64,000 nucleotides of DNA from Haliscomenobacter sp965225875. Its GTDB lineage: Bacteria; Bacteroidota; Bacteroidia; Chitinophagales; Saprospiraceae. The stretch covers positions 2,108,001 through 2,172,000 of the forward strand of contig NZ_CBDDBS010000002.1 of NCBI RefSeq assembly GCF_965225875.1. The letters are read 5' to 3'. A program made the position numbers and the translations under genes. A model generated the notes under the pieces. The model did no database searches, was not told the origin of the DNA, and saw nothing but the letters and a program-made list of their open reading frames with translations. This document shows, in pieces, positions 8,821 through 16,869 of this stretch (within the stretch, counting starts at the first letter, position 1; the number at the start of each line of letters is the position of its first letter).

Positions 8821-9091
8821 ACCCCCAGCACCTGAAGGCAGAGTCGATTGGTTCTGTTCTTTTCACGCAACGGGAGCCCCGTTAGGGGCGCTATATGGGT
8901 AGTAAACAACAGCCCCGATGTTTTCCCGAGTCCCGTAGGGACGTGATGTGGGTATTTAGATAGCTATGATGCCCACATCACGTCCCTACGGGACTCGGGA
9001 AACTCCGGAAATCACCATTTACTACCCATATTGCGCCCCTAACGGGGCTCCCGTTGCTCAAAACAGAACCAATCGGACCTATGTCGGGGGT
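8821..9091. repeat. long nested inverted repeat between hsdR and hsdS
   Basis: About 270 bp that folds almost completely on itself around an 18-nt loop near 8953-8970. The inner arm (8924-8952 / 8971-9000) is a ~29-bp near-perfect stem containing GTCCCGTAGGGACGTG. The middle arm (8872-8905 / 9018-9053) contains CCCCGTTAGGGGCGC. The outer arm (8844-8872 / 9053-9076) contains GATTGGTTCTGTT. There is no coding capacity. It resembles a MITE or nested palindromic repeats. It fills most of the 590-bp gap; nothing else is recognisable in 8687-8820 or 9092-9237. Confidence 0.8.
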
Positions 9092-9237
9092 TGACAGACC
9101 TCAGCACAATGCTGCGCTAAACGCACTTGACCCAAGTTCACGGGCTTAAATGAATGAGATTGCAGAGGATTGAAAATTGTCGCGCCACTGTCACGACAAT
9201 TGAACCGCATTTTTGATTCAAAAACAGGACAATTGGA

Positions 9238-10725
9238 ATGAGTAAAAGGATGGAATTGCCTGAAGGGTGGGTGGAAGTAGAATTGGGTAAAGTTTGTGAA
9301 AAAGCGAAAATTGTTCAGCGGAAAAACGTTGAACCTGAAAGCAAACTAATTTATTTAGACATAGGTGCAATCGACAGCGTAACCAATCAAATAATCCGCC
9401 ATAAAGAATATACATGGAAGGATGCTCCTTCAAGAGCTCAACAAATAGTCCATAAAGATGATATTCTGTTTTCAACGGTCAGAACATATCTAAGAAATAT
9501 TGCTCAAGTTGAAACCAAATTATACGATGGACAAATTGCTTCATCGGGTTTCACTGTCATTAGGGGTAATCCAGTAGCCACTAATCCTAAGTTCTTGTTT
9601 TACCTTACTCTTTCCCAGTCTTTTTTGCAACCATTGAATGAATTGCAAACAGGTACTTCTTACCCAGCAGTAAGAGACAGCGATGTTTTTTCTCAAAAAA
9701 TCCCCCTTCCCCCCCTCCCCGAACAACACCGCATAGTCGCCAAAATCGAAGCCCTCTTCACCAGCCTTGATCGGGGCATCGCCAGCCTCAAAACCGCCCA
9801 ACAGCAACTCAAAATATACAGCCAAGCCGTGCTAAAATGGGCCTTTGAAGGGAAATTGACAGAAGTATGGAGAGCCCAACAAAAAACACTACCAGACGGT
9901 AAAGAGATATTAACACTTCTGAAATCTGAAAAAAAGGAGGTATGTCAAAAAAAAGGAATAAAGCTTAAAGACACACAACCAATAAGTTCCGAAGAATTAT
10001 CAGAATTGCCTGAACTCCCAATTCAAATGGCTTGGGCAAGGCTTAATGATTTAATATGGTCAGTAAAAGATGGTCCTCATTATAGTCCATCCTATCAAGA
10101 AAGTGGAATTCCATTTATTTCTGGAGGAAATATTAAACAAGACGGGATAGATTTTAAAAAAGCAAAGTATATATCAGTTGAATTACATGAAGAATTATCA
10201 AAAAGATGTAAACCCGAAAAGGGCGATATCCTGTACACAAAAGGTGGAACCACCGGAATTGCAAGAGTTAATACTTATGATTTTGAGTTCAATGTATGGG
10301 TTCATGTTGCAGTATTAAAACATTTGCCCAGTATCAACCCTTTTTATTTACAGCATGTATTGAATTCACAACATTGTTATAACCAATCTCAGAAATACAC
10401 ACATGGCGTTGGTAATCAAGACTTGGGACTAACAAGAATGATATTAATAACATTGCCAATATGTTCATTGGAGGAGCAAAATCAAATTGTCGCCGCCATC
10501 GAATCCCGGCTCTCCGTCTGTGACAAGCTTGAAGAAACCATTCTGCAAAGCTTACAACAAGCCGAGGCCCTGCGCCAAAGCATCCTGAAAAAAGCCTTCG
10601 CTGGGCAGCTGGTGCCACAAGACCCCAATGATGAGCCCGCCAGTGTGTTGCTGGAGCGGATACGGGCGGAGCGACTAAAGGCTACGACAGGCAAAATTGT
10701 AAAAAATAAAAAAAGTGATAAATGA
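9238..10725 (+). CDS. hsdS: type I restriction-modification specificity subunit S
   Basis: 495 aa with the classic two-half HsdS design. Target-recognition domain 1 is about residues 5-155, the central conserved region about 156-210 (PLPPLPEQHRIVAKIEALF), TRD2 about 230-405, and the C-terminal conserved helix about 410-460 (SLEEQNQIVAAIE). Each TRD reads half of a bipartite DNA site, and the conserved helices set the spacer and bind HsdM. The conserved blocks are GC-rich while both TRDs are clearly AT-rich, a mosaic expected from TRD shuffling. ATG 9238 opens the frame. The stop overlaps the start of the next gene (ATGA at 10722-10725). Confidence 0.95.
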   Translation: MSKRMELPEGWVEVELGKVCEKAKIVQRKNVEPESKLIYLDIGAIDSVTNQIIRHKEYTWKDAPSRAQQIVHKDDILFSTVRTYLRNIAQVETKLYDGQIASSGFTVIRGNPVATNPKFLFYLTLSQSFLQPLNELQTGTSYPAVRDSDVFSQKIPLPPLPEQHRIVAKIEALFTSLDRGIASLKTAQQQLKIYSQAVLKWAFEGKLTEVWRAQQKTLPDGKEILTLLKSEKKEVCQKKGIKLKDTQPISSEELSELPELPIQMAWARLNDLIWSVKDGPHYSPSYQESGIPFISGGNIKQDGIDFKKAKYISVELHEELSKRCKPEKGDILYTKGGTTGIARVNTYDFEFNVWVHVAVLKHLPSINPFYLQHVLNSQHCYNQSQKYTHGVGNQDLGLTRMILITLPICSLEEQNQIVAAIESRLSVCDKLEETILQSLQQAEALRQSILKKAFAGQLVPQDPNDEPASVLLERIRAERLKATTGKIVKNKKSDK

Positions 10726-11150
10726 ACGAGCAGGAATTAAAAGAAGTCTTCCTACGAAAAAAAGCCAAAAAAGACCAGGACGGTAATTTTCTGACTGGTT
10801 TTACCCCAAAGGTTACTTTTGAACAAGTGCAGGATCACCTCCGTCAAATTCCAGAAGTTTGTGCCCATTGCGGCCTTACACCTCAGGAAAGTGAGCGGCT
10901 TTTTGAATTACAAAGAACCAAAGTGCGCAATGATGCCACCAGAGGCGGTCGACGAGGAAGGCGTCTGGAGTTGGATCGAATCCAACCAGAACTGCCCTAT
11001 GATCAGATCGACAACCTGGTGTGGAGTTGCTATTGGTGCAACAATGCCAAAACCAATTTTTTTAGTCAAACTGAATTTGAGCCCATTGGCAAAGCCATTG
11101 GTAATGCCCTCAGACAAATACTACAACAAAATGAGCAACGAACCCAATAA
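10722..11150 (+). CDS. HNH-like zinc-finger protein coupled to hsdS/hsdM
   Basis: 142 aa. The fold is an HNH/treble-clef type: C47-x2-C50 (CAHCG), then LELDRI (82-87), N98, and C103-x2-C106 followed by NNAK. In canonical HNH nucleases the middle motif carries a D-H pair; here it is D85-R86, so the usual general-base histidine is not at that place and activity is uncertain. The first 45 residues are lysine-rich and may bind DNA. Its start overlaps the hsdS stop by 4 nt, and its end overlaps the hsdM start by 20 nt. It is therefore translated with the methylase genes and is likely part of, or a guard for, the type I system. It is not a standard Hsd subunit. Confidence 0.8.
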   Translation: MNEQELKEVFLRKKAKKDQDGNFLTGFTPKVTFEQVQDHLRQIPEVCAHCGLTPQESERLFELQRTKVRNDATRGGRRGRRLELDRIQPELPYDQIDNLVWSCYWCNNAKTNFFSQTEFEPIGKAIGNALRQILQQNEQRTQ

Positions 11151-12633
11151 CACCTCCTCCATCATCAGCAAAGTCTGGAGCTTCATGACCGTTCTGCGCG
11201 ACGACGGCGTAGGCTACGGCGATTACCTGGAACAGCTAACCTATTTGTTGTTTTTAAAAATGGCCGACGAGTTCAGTCGCCCGCCCTACAACCGCCAATT
11301 GCCCATCCCTCTGGAATACAACTGGCAAAGCCTGACTGAAAAACGGGGAGCTGAACTAGAAGTGCATTATTCCATCCTCTTGCGTGAGCTCTCCCAATCC
11401 AGGGGCATTTTGGGGCAAATTTTCACCAAAAGCCAAAACAAAATCCAGGACCCAGCCAAGCTCTACCGCCTCATCGACATGATCGACAAGGAGCAATGGA
11501 GCACCATGGGCGCCGACATCAAGGGCAAAATATACGAGGGGCTACTGGAAAAAAACGCAGAAGACACCAAAAGTGGTGCCGGGCAATACTTCACGCCGCG
11601 TGCGCTCATCCGCGCCATGGTGGCCTGTGTGCGCCCCGAGCCCATGAAAACCATTGCCGACCCGGCCTGTGGTACCGGAGGTTTTTTCCTGGCTGCTTAC
11701 GATTTCATCGCCGATCCGCAGCACTACACCCTCGATCGGGAGCAAAAGGAATTCCTCAAGCACCAGACTTTTTTTGGCAACGAGATTGTAGCGGGCACCC
11801 GCCGCATGGCGCTGATGAACCTGTTTTTGCACAACATCGGCGATTTTGAAAGCGACAATTTTATTTCCCCCGCCGATGCCCTGATTTCCGACAGCGGTCT
11901 ACGGGTGGATTACGTGCTGGCCAACCCGCCCTTCGGCAAAAAAAGCAGCATGACCTTCACCAACGACGAGGGCGAACAGGATACAGAAGACCTGACCTAC
12001 AACCGCTCCGATTTTTGGGTGAGCACCAGCAACAAACAGCTCAACTTTGTACAACACATCAAAACCCTGCTGAAATCAACCGGAGTCGCCGCTGTAGTAC
12101 TGCCTGACAATGTGCTGTTTGAAGGTGGAGCGGGGGAAACCATCCGCAAAAAGCTACTTGAAACGACCAATCTACATACCATCCTGCGCCTGCCCACGGG
12201 CATTTTCTACAAACAGGGGGTGAAGGCCAATGTGCTGTTTTTTGACAACCAATCCGCCTCTCGCGAGCCCTGGACGAAAGAGATCTGGTTTTACGATTTC
12301 CGCACCAACATCCATTTCACCCTCAAAAAGAACCCACTCAAATACGAGGATTTACAGGATTTTATCGCTTGCTACAAACCCGGCAATCTCCAACGCCGCC
12401 AGGAAACCTACCACCCCGAAACCAATCCGGAAGGTCGCTGGCGCAAGTTCAGCTACACCGACATCGTCACCCGCGACAAAACCAGCCTCGACATCTCCTG
12501 GCTCAAAGACGATAGCCTGACCGATCTGGATAATCTGCCAGATCCGGATGTATTGGCCTTTGAAATCATTGAGAACTTGGAAGCGGGAATTGAGAGTTTT
12601 AAGGAGATTATGGGGGAAATTGGGGGGCGGTAA
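11131..12633 (+). CDS. hsdM: type I DNA adenine methyltransferase subunit M
   Basis: 500 aa. The frame is open further upstream, but the ATG at 11131 gives the normal HsdM N-terminus (SIISKVWSFMTVLRDDGVGYGDYLEQLTYLLFLKM, HsdM_N helical domain). The catalytic N6-adenine methylase domain follows: SAM-binding motif I in ADPACGTGGFF (about residue 176) and catalytic motif IV NPPF (about residues 264-267). It methylates adenine in the HsdS-specified site and forms the M2S core. It overlaps the HNH-like gene by 20 nt, implying translational coupling. The product ends at 12633 and is followed by an open tail that looks like a gene remnant. Confidence 0.94.
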   Translation: MSNEPNNTSSIISKVWSFMTVLRDDGVGYGDYLEQLTYLLFLKMADEFSRPPYNRQLPIPLEYNWQSLTEKRGAELEVHYSILLRELSQSRGILGQIFTKSQNKIQDPAKLYRLIDMIDKEQWSTMGADIKGKIYEGLLEKNAEDTKSGAGQYFTPRALIRAMVACVRPEPMKTIADPACGTGGFFLAAYDFIADPQHYTLDREQKEFLKHQTFFGNEIVAGTRRMALMNLFLHNIGDFESDNFISPADALISDSGLRVDYVLANPPFGKKSSMTFTNDEGEQDTEDLTYNRSDFWVSTSNKQLNFVQHIKTLLKSTGVAAVVLPDNVLFEGGAGETIRKKLLETTNLHTILRLPTGIFYKQGVKANVLFFDNQSASREPWTKEIWFYDFRTNIHFTLKKNPLKYEDLQDFIACYKPGNLQRRQETYHPETNPEGRWRKFSYTDIVTRDKTSLDISWLKDDSLTDLDNLPDPDVLAFEIIENLEAGIESFKEIMGEIGGR

Positions 12634-12635
12634 GG

Positions 12636-12797
12636 TTTTACGGCTTGGTTCACCGGGAGATTGCTTTCAAAAAGATTTTTGACGACGTGATGGGCAAACA
12701 ACGCAAGAACGAATTGGACCTTTATCGGTTGTTGTCGCAGGATGAGAGTTTTAAGGTGGCGATGTTGGATACGTTGAAAAGGATTTTGAGGGCGTGA
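12636..12797 (+). pseudogene. possible C-terminal gene remnant after hsdM
   Basis: Directly after the hsdM stop, a different frame is open for 53 codons with protein-like composition (GLVHREIAFKKIFDDVM, KNELDLYRLL, FKVAMLDTLKRIL) and ends at TGA 12795-12797. There is no clear start with a ribosome-binding site; an internal ATG would give about 33 residues. It reads like the tail of a larger lost protein rather than random sequence. I cannot name the parent family. Confidence 0.35.
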
Positions 12798-12840
12798 GGG
12801 GGAATTTTTTCTAACGAAATACTTTATCAATTCGTAACTA

Positions 12841-12990
12841 TTTAGCAGCCGCCTGTGGCGGGATTTTTCACCACGAAGACACTAAGGCACAAGGACACAA
12901 AGACATTAAGCGCTAAAATGTTGTGTCTTTGTGTCTTTGTGTCTTTGTGGTAAAAAAACTGGGATACAATAGCCACCGCAGGTGGATGGG
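12841..12990. repeat. hairpin repeat family 'CACAAAGACA', copy 1
   Basis: Inverted repeat with arms ACCACGAAGACACT...GACACAAAGACATTAA and TGTGTCTTTGTGTCTTTG...TTTGTGGT. It is framed by an outer pair GCCGCCTGTGGCGG / CCACCGCAGGTGG. The same design recurs at 26684-26832, and shorter relatives lie at 29709-29794 and 56961-57029. The 7-nt motif GTCTTTGT is tandemly repeated inside each arm. Confidence 0.8.
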
Positions 12991-13029
12991 CGCTAAATAC
13001 GTACATCAATTCAATAAAATCGAACCTTT

Positions 13030-13665
13030 ATGTTGAACAATTTCCTTGACAACTTCCCCATTTCAAAATTAATCCAAGAAGCCGAATCACTGCAAATCGG
13101 CAAAGAGAAAGAATATTTTACGAGCTATCAGGAATTCATCAACTACTTCAAAGCTATACAAGGACCAATTTCAAGGCACCACGTTGTAATCGGAATATCC
13201 TTTACTTACAGCTGGATGCCAACCATCCTCGAAATAGCCACAAATCACCTGGACGATGCGACAGGGATATTGAATGAGGCCAAATCTGGAAGTAGCCTTG
13301 GTAAACCTGAATTGGAAACCCTGAAAAAATGCTTCAATAATTCCTTGGTGGGCAGCTCCAAACTGCTACACTTTATCGATCCAGAACGCTTCCCTATCTG
13401 GGACAGCCGGGTGTGTAGGTATTTGCTGGGCCGAAAACCCCACTCCTATCTCGTTGAAGACGTAGACCATTATTTGGCTTATCTGGCTTATTGTGAACAA
13501 CTCGTCAGTAGCGAAGGTATTGATGAACTGCAAAAAAAAGTAAAAGAAAAAGTAGGTCAGGAGGTTTCCAAAATGAGGGTGATTGAGTTGATTTTTTTCT
13601 TGAAGGGGCAAAGGCCTGCCACAACTGCATCTGAAAATACAGTAGTGGCTGAATCGAAAAGTTAA
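13030..13665 (+). CDS. unknown protein at the end of the defence island
   Basis: 211 aa, soluble, no signal peptide. I do not recognise the family with certainty. The strongest local feature is SSKLLHFIDPERFPIWDSRVCRYL (about residues 110-135), where the sequence has the look of a conserved core and carries His, Asp, Trp and Arg residues. The flanks are helical and the C-terminus is a lysine-rich helix (LQKKVKEKVGQ). It stands alone downstream of the hsd operon, between a repeat and a convergent gene. A role in DNA defence is only suggested by position. The gene has a clean ATG and a full-length frame. Confidence 0.7.
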   Translation: MLNNFLDNFPISKLIQEAESLQIGKEKEYFTSYQEFINYFKAIQGPISRHHVVIGISFTYSWMPTILEIATNHLDDATGILNEAKSGSSLGKPELETLKKCFNNSLVGSSKLLHFIDPERFPIWDSRVCRYLLGRKPHSYLVEDVDHYLAYLAYCEQLVSSEGIDELQKKVKEKVGQEVSKMRVIELIFFLKGQRPATTASENTVVAESKS

Positions 13666-13677
13666 GCCCCTCATCCT

Positions 13678-15366
13678 TCACCGCGTCTTCGGCATGGCTT
13701 GGACGTAGGGGACAATGCAGGCGGCTAGCAGGCCGATTAGTTGTGCACCGTAAAAGGCAGTATCGATGGGGAAGCCAATTGGGTAAAAAGTGTCCCATTC
13801 GCCCAAGTTCAATGCGCCCAGTAAGATGAGAAACACTCCCAAGAACACCATATTTACGGCGGCGAAAAATAGGTAACCTTGCTTCTGTTGCCACAACATC
13901 CCGAGTAAAAGCAATAGCCCCATCAAAGGCATCGCCAGATATGTTATAAGGTGAATCAATTTCCAAACCGCCTCATATCTATCCATATCCTCCACTTCAA
14001 AAACTTGTAAACCAGACCAGGCAAGAAAAATCATAATCACCAGCTGAAACAAATTGTGTGCGGATACCCAGGGCAGTAAAAGCAACAATGCCCCTATTAA
14101 AAACAGGTAATAAGGCAAATGCCAAAAATAACGCCAAAAAATCCCCTCTTTTAAAAACTGTCGGGCATGTTCTACACAACGTACTGCATCTTCAATCTTA
14201 TTAGGTAAACTTGGAATAACAACTAGCCGATTATTTTTATAAAAAGTATCATTATTATTGATCAGTTTGTATGCAGATGCTTTTGGGTGCTTTATCCGAT
14301 TATGGGTAACTTTATAATAAGTGGATAGCACAGACAGATCTGACAAATCCGGCCGATACGATAGAAACGACTGATCCGACCAATAAGATCGGTTCGAAAG
14401 ATACGAAAGATTCCATACATACGACTTATCCGTCTGATCCGATAGATAAGATAGAAACGCCAGATACGACCTATCCGACAAATAGGATAGATACGACTGA
14501 TCAAACTGATTCGTTCGAAACGATAGATACGACCGATACGGCTGATTCGTCCAGTATAACGAAATCGATCGATCAAACAGAAACGACCGATACCACAAAT
14601 CCGATCGGTCTGATAAGGTCGATAAATCAGATCGATTCAATAAATATGACTGAAATGACTTAGCCGACGGAAACTCCAGATTTACAGAGATAAACCGCTT
14701 TTCCCAATAAACTTTATCCGTTCGATAACGCGATTTCAGCCAAGTTCCTTCTTTGTCCCTAATACGTTTAAACACCTCTTCACGTTTCCTAAAGAAAGAT
14801 AAAGTATCTGCAGGTATGAAACTTGTAGTATCTTTTGCCAGGAATACAAACCCATACGGATAAATTCCACTTTGTTTAAAATCCTGCAAATCCCGCTCCG
14901 GCATCCAAAGCCACGCTGTTTTAACAATTGTCCCCATCCGAAAAGCCGCCGCAGTGATCCCGCATAAAACCCAACAGCATCCCGCATAAATCAATAAGCA
15001 AACCACACTTTGCTGAATGTGATAAAAAAATGGCCTGTTTTGAAATTGCCGATACATCCAGATACAAGCAAATGCCACTACCAACAGCAAAGGATAAACG
15101 TACAATCCATCATAAGCGAACTCAATAGGTTTGATCGGATCCACCACCCACTGATCCAGATTTATGTATTTTTTATTCACAAACTCTCTTGTCGCCCAAT
15201 GCACCGGATACAATAAGCCCGCTCCAAACAACAGTGGCGCACCAACCAAACTATAAAATAAGACCCAATGCACCCCAGTGTACCAAATCACCGGATAACG
15301 CTCCCGCAGGTATTGGTCCAAGCGCTGCAAAAAAACAGGTACCAGCCACTTAGATATACTCTTCAT
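13678..15366 (-). CDS. polytopic membrane protein with a repeat-built loop, ABC-linked
   Basis: 562 aa. Hydrophobic segments lie at about 30-52, 90-106, 120-145, 425-445, 450-470, 485-505, 512-530 and 540-555, so there are roughly three N-terminal and five C-terminal membrane spans around a large polar loop. Residues about 235-348 of that loop are a low-complexity stretch of units like SYLSDRS, DQSYLS and NRSYWS, caused by a degenerate 5-nt DNA repeat (14325-14655). The start overlaps the ABC ATPase gene by 17 nt, so this is most likely its permease partner. The substrate is unknown. The two halves outside the loop look normally conserved. Confidence 0.75.
   Translation of the reverse strand: MKSISKWLVPVFLQRLDQYLRERYPVIWYTGVHWVLFYSLVGAPLLFGAGLLYPVHWATREFVNKKYINLDQWVVDPIKPIEFAYDGLYVYPLLLVVAFACIWMYRQFQNRPFFYHIQQSVVCLLIYAGCCWVLCGITAAAFRMGTIVKTAWLWMPERDLQDFKQSGIYPYGFVFLAKDTTSFIPADTLSFFRKREEVFKRIRDKEGTWLKSRYRTDKVYWEKRFISVNLEFPSAKSFQSYLLNRSDLSTLSDRSDLWYRSFLFDRSISLYWTNQPYRSYLSFRTNQFDQSYLSYLSDRSYLAFLSYLSDQTDKSYVWNLSYLSNRSYWSDQSFLSYRPDLSDLSVLSTYYKVTHNRIKHPKASAYKLINNNDTFYKNNRLVVIPSLPNKIEDAVRCVEHARQFLKEGIFWRYFWHLPYYLFLIGALLLLLPWVSAHNLFQLVIMIFLAWSGLQVFEVEDMDRYEAVWKLIHLITYLAMPLMGLLLLLGMLWQQKQGYLFFAAVNMVFLGVFLILLGALNLGEWDTFYPIGFPIDTAFYGAQLIGLLAACIVPYVQAMPKTR
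14325..14655. repeat. degenerate pentanucleotide repeat inside a coding region
   Basis: About 330 bp built from imperfect 5- and 10-nt units such as GATAC, GATAG, CGACT and GATCC (for example GATAGATACGACCGATACGG). Because 5 and 3 are coprime, the same pattern runs through all frames. The minus strand has an alternative open frame (14292-14576) giving an RISRI/GRI-rich peptide, while the true frame gives a 5-residue pattern rich in Ser, Tyr, Leu, Asp and Arg. Confidence 0.85.
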
Positions 15367-16588
15367 AAAAGCGGGTTTTGACGGAAGAACTGATGTCGCG
15401 GAAATAGGTGATCACCATTTGTTTTTGGCTCAGGAACTGCAAAAAATCCTGGCTCGATACACTCAAGTCGGTAGATAGTAACCAATTCAGGCCATTGTGC
15501 CAGAGCTTATGGTAGGCCAGGCCCTGCAAGGCCGCAGTCAAAGCGCTATAGTCGAGCGTTGAACCAAATTCAAATACATTCACCCGGCGGTTTTTGCCCC
15601 AGTCTTGGCTATGCCCCAGATTTTCCACCTGTCCATTGCGCATGAACAACATGTGATCCGCCACTGCTTCAACCTCGTGCAGGTGTTGCGAACTGAGCAA
15701 AATGGCCAATGGATGCCGCAGGCTGTGGGCCAGGTTTTTTAAATCATTCAGTACAATCAGCTGGGTTTTTACATCCAGATAGGCCAGGGGCTCATCGATG
15801 ATCAGAAGTTGGGGGTTCCAGATGAGGGCCTTGGCCAGGGCAAAACGCAACTTGTAGCCCCCGGAGAGTTCGGCCCAGCTTTTGTCCAGATGTGGGGCCA
15901 GGCCCAGGCGTTGTACGATGTAGTTTACGGCCTTTTGATTCTCCTCTCCTTTTAGGCCATGCTGTACTGCTTCCAGACTGAGGTTTTCGGAGAGGGAGCC
16001 CAGCCAGGGACTCAGTTCTTGTGGTACGTAGGCAATGTGGTTTTTTAGCTGTGGCCAAAAAGGTTTTGGTTTGGCGCTGAACAGCGGGTAGCGCAGTTCC
16101 CCGGCATCGGCAGCCAGTTCGCCCGCTAAAATGCGGAACAGGGTGGTTTTGCCCGTAGCGTTTTCCCCCACCAAGCCGGTGATTTCACCCAGTCGCAACT
16201 CCAGTTTCTCCAGTTCCAGGCTGAATTTGCTGCTGGCATAACTTTTCCGCAAACCACTCGCTTGCAAAACCAGGGCATTGGGCACTGGCAAAATCTTCAT
16301 GCGTTCGGTCAGGGCGTTTTCTTTGGCTCGCATGGCGTTCAGAGCGACGGGATTGTAATCTTGTACCACCCTTTGCGTCAAGGCTTCCAATTGTTGCAAA
16401 GCTGATGCTTTATCGACATCATCTGGCGCCATCATCCACTGTAGCTTGGCAAGAATGGCTTCATCTTCCAATTGTGGATTTGCGGCGTATTGTTTGCTGA
16501 AATCAATCAAAAGATCGGCTCCGCGCTCTGGTTGCTGTCGCAAGAGCTCCAGGATGCTCGCTGCTCGTTGTTCTAGCTGCTCGTTCAT
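15350..16588 (-). CDS. ABC transporter ATP-binding protein with N-terminal helical extension
   Basis: 412 aa. Residues ~110-320 are a complete ABC ATPase: Walker A GENATGKT (141-148), Q-loop Q190, signature LSGGY (241-245), Walker B LLIIDEP (261-267) and an H-loop histidine in SSQHLHE (~302). Ahead of it lie ~105 residues of predicted helix (EQRAASILELLRQQPERGADLL...) not found in ordinary ABC subunits. Behind it is a ~90-residue tail. The start forms an ATGA overlap with the upstream small gene (16585-16588), and the end overlaps the membrane-protein gene by 17 nt. The three genes are thus a tightly coupled operon, probably an ABC-2-like exporter or a signalling ABC system. Confidence 0.88.
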   Translation of the reverse strand: MNEQLEQRAASILELLRQQPERGADLLIDFSKQYAANPQLEDEAILAKLQWMMAPDDVDKASALQQLEALTQRVVQDYNPVALNAMRAKENALTERMKILPVPNALVLQASGLRKSYASSKFSLELEKLELRLGEITGLVGENATGKTTLFRILAGELAADAGELRYPLFSAKPKPFWPQLKNHIAYVPQELSPWLGSLSENLSLEAVQHGLKGEENQKAVNYIVQRLGLAPHLDKSWAELSGGYKLRFALAKALIWNPQLLIIDEPLAYLDVKTQLIVLNDLKNLAHSLRHPLAILLSSQHLHEVEAVADHMLFMRNGQVENLGHSQDWGKNRRVNVFEFGSTLDYSALTAALQGLAYHKLWHNGLNWLLSTDLSVSSQDFLQFLSQKQMVITYFRDISSSVKTRFYEEYI

Positions 16589-16869
16589 GCGGCGGAGAGG
16601 TTTTGGGTGATCAATGGAAGCGTGTTTAAGATACGCAGGGCCACGCCATTTTTTTCTTTCACCGCTTCTTTGAAGTCGATTACGCCGTTGAGTTCAGATT
16701 GGTAGACGACGTAGTAGGTGCTGCTGATGAGTAGAGCTGTATTTTCCTGATCCTGGCAAAAATCACGGGTAAGGTCGATCAGCCGCTTCAAGGCCGCATC
16801 AAAATTGGCCACCGAAACGTAATACTTGATCTCCTCTATCCGCTTGACTATGTCGTTTGCTGGAATCAA
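16585..16869 (-). CDS. small EAD11-like helical protein
   Basis: 94 aa. The only available start is TTG at 16869, since a stop lies a few codons upstream. The all-helical sequence (KYYVSVANFDAALKRLIDL, then ELNGVIDFKEAVKEKNG, then ALRILNTL) resembles effector-associated domain 11, a small adaptor domain seen in Bacteroidota conflict and signalling proteins. This match is from memory of the family pattern and needs a profile search. It overlaps the ABC ATPase gene by 4 nt and is therefore likely made in step with it. It may link the ABC pair to another EAD-bearing partner, which is not in this window. Confidence 0.6.
   Translation of the reverse strand: MIPANDIVKRIEEIKYYVSVANFDAALKRLIDLTRDFCQDQENTALLISSTYYVVYQSELNGVIDFKEAVKEKNGVALRILNTLPLITQNLSAA

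Noticed and set aside
10819..11130. Longer N-terminus for HsdM in the same open frame
   Set aside because: The extension overlaps the HNH-like gene and has no HsdM similarity. The ATG at 11131 gives the standard N-terminal domain.
14292..14576. Minus-strand ORF with RISRI/GRI repeats
   Set aside because: It is an alternate frame through the pentanucleotide repeat inside the longer membrane-protein gene, and its composition reflects the repeat, not a separate protein.
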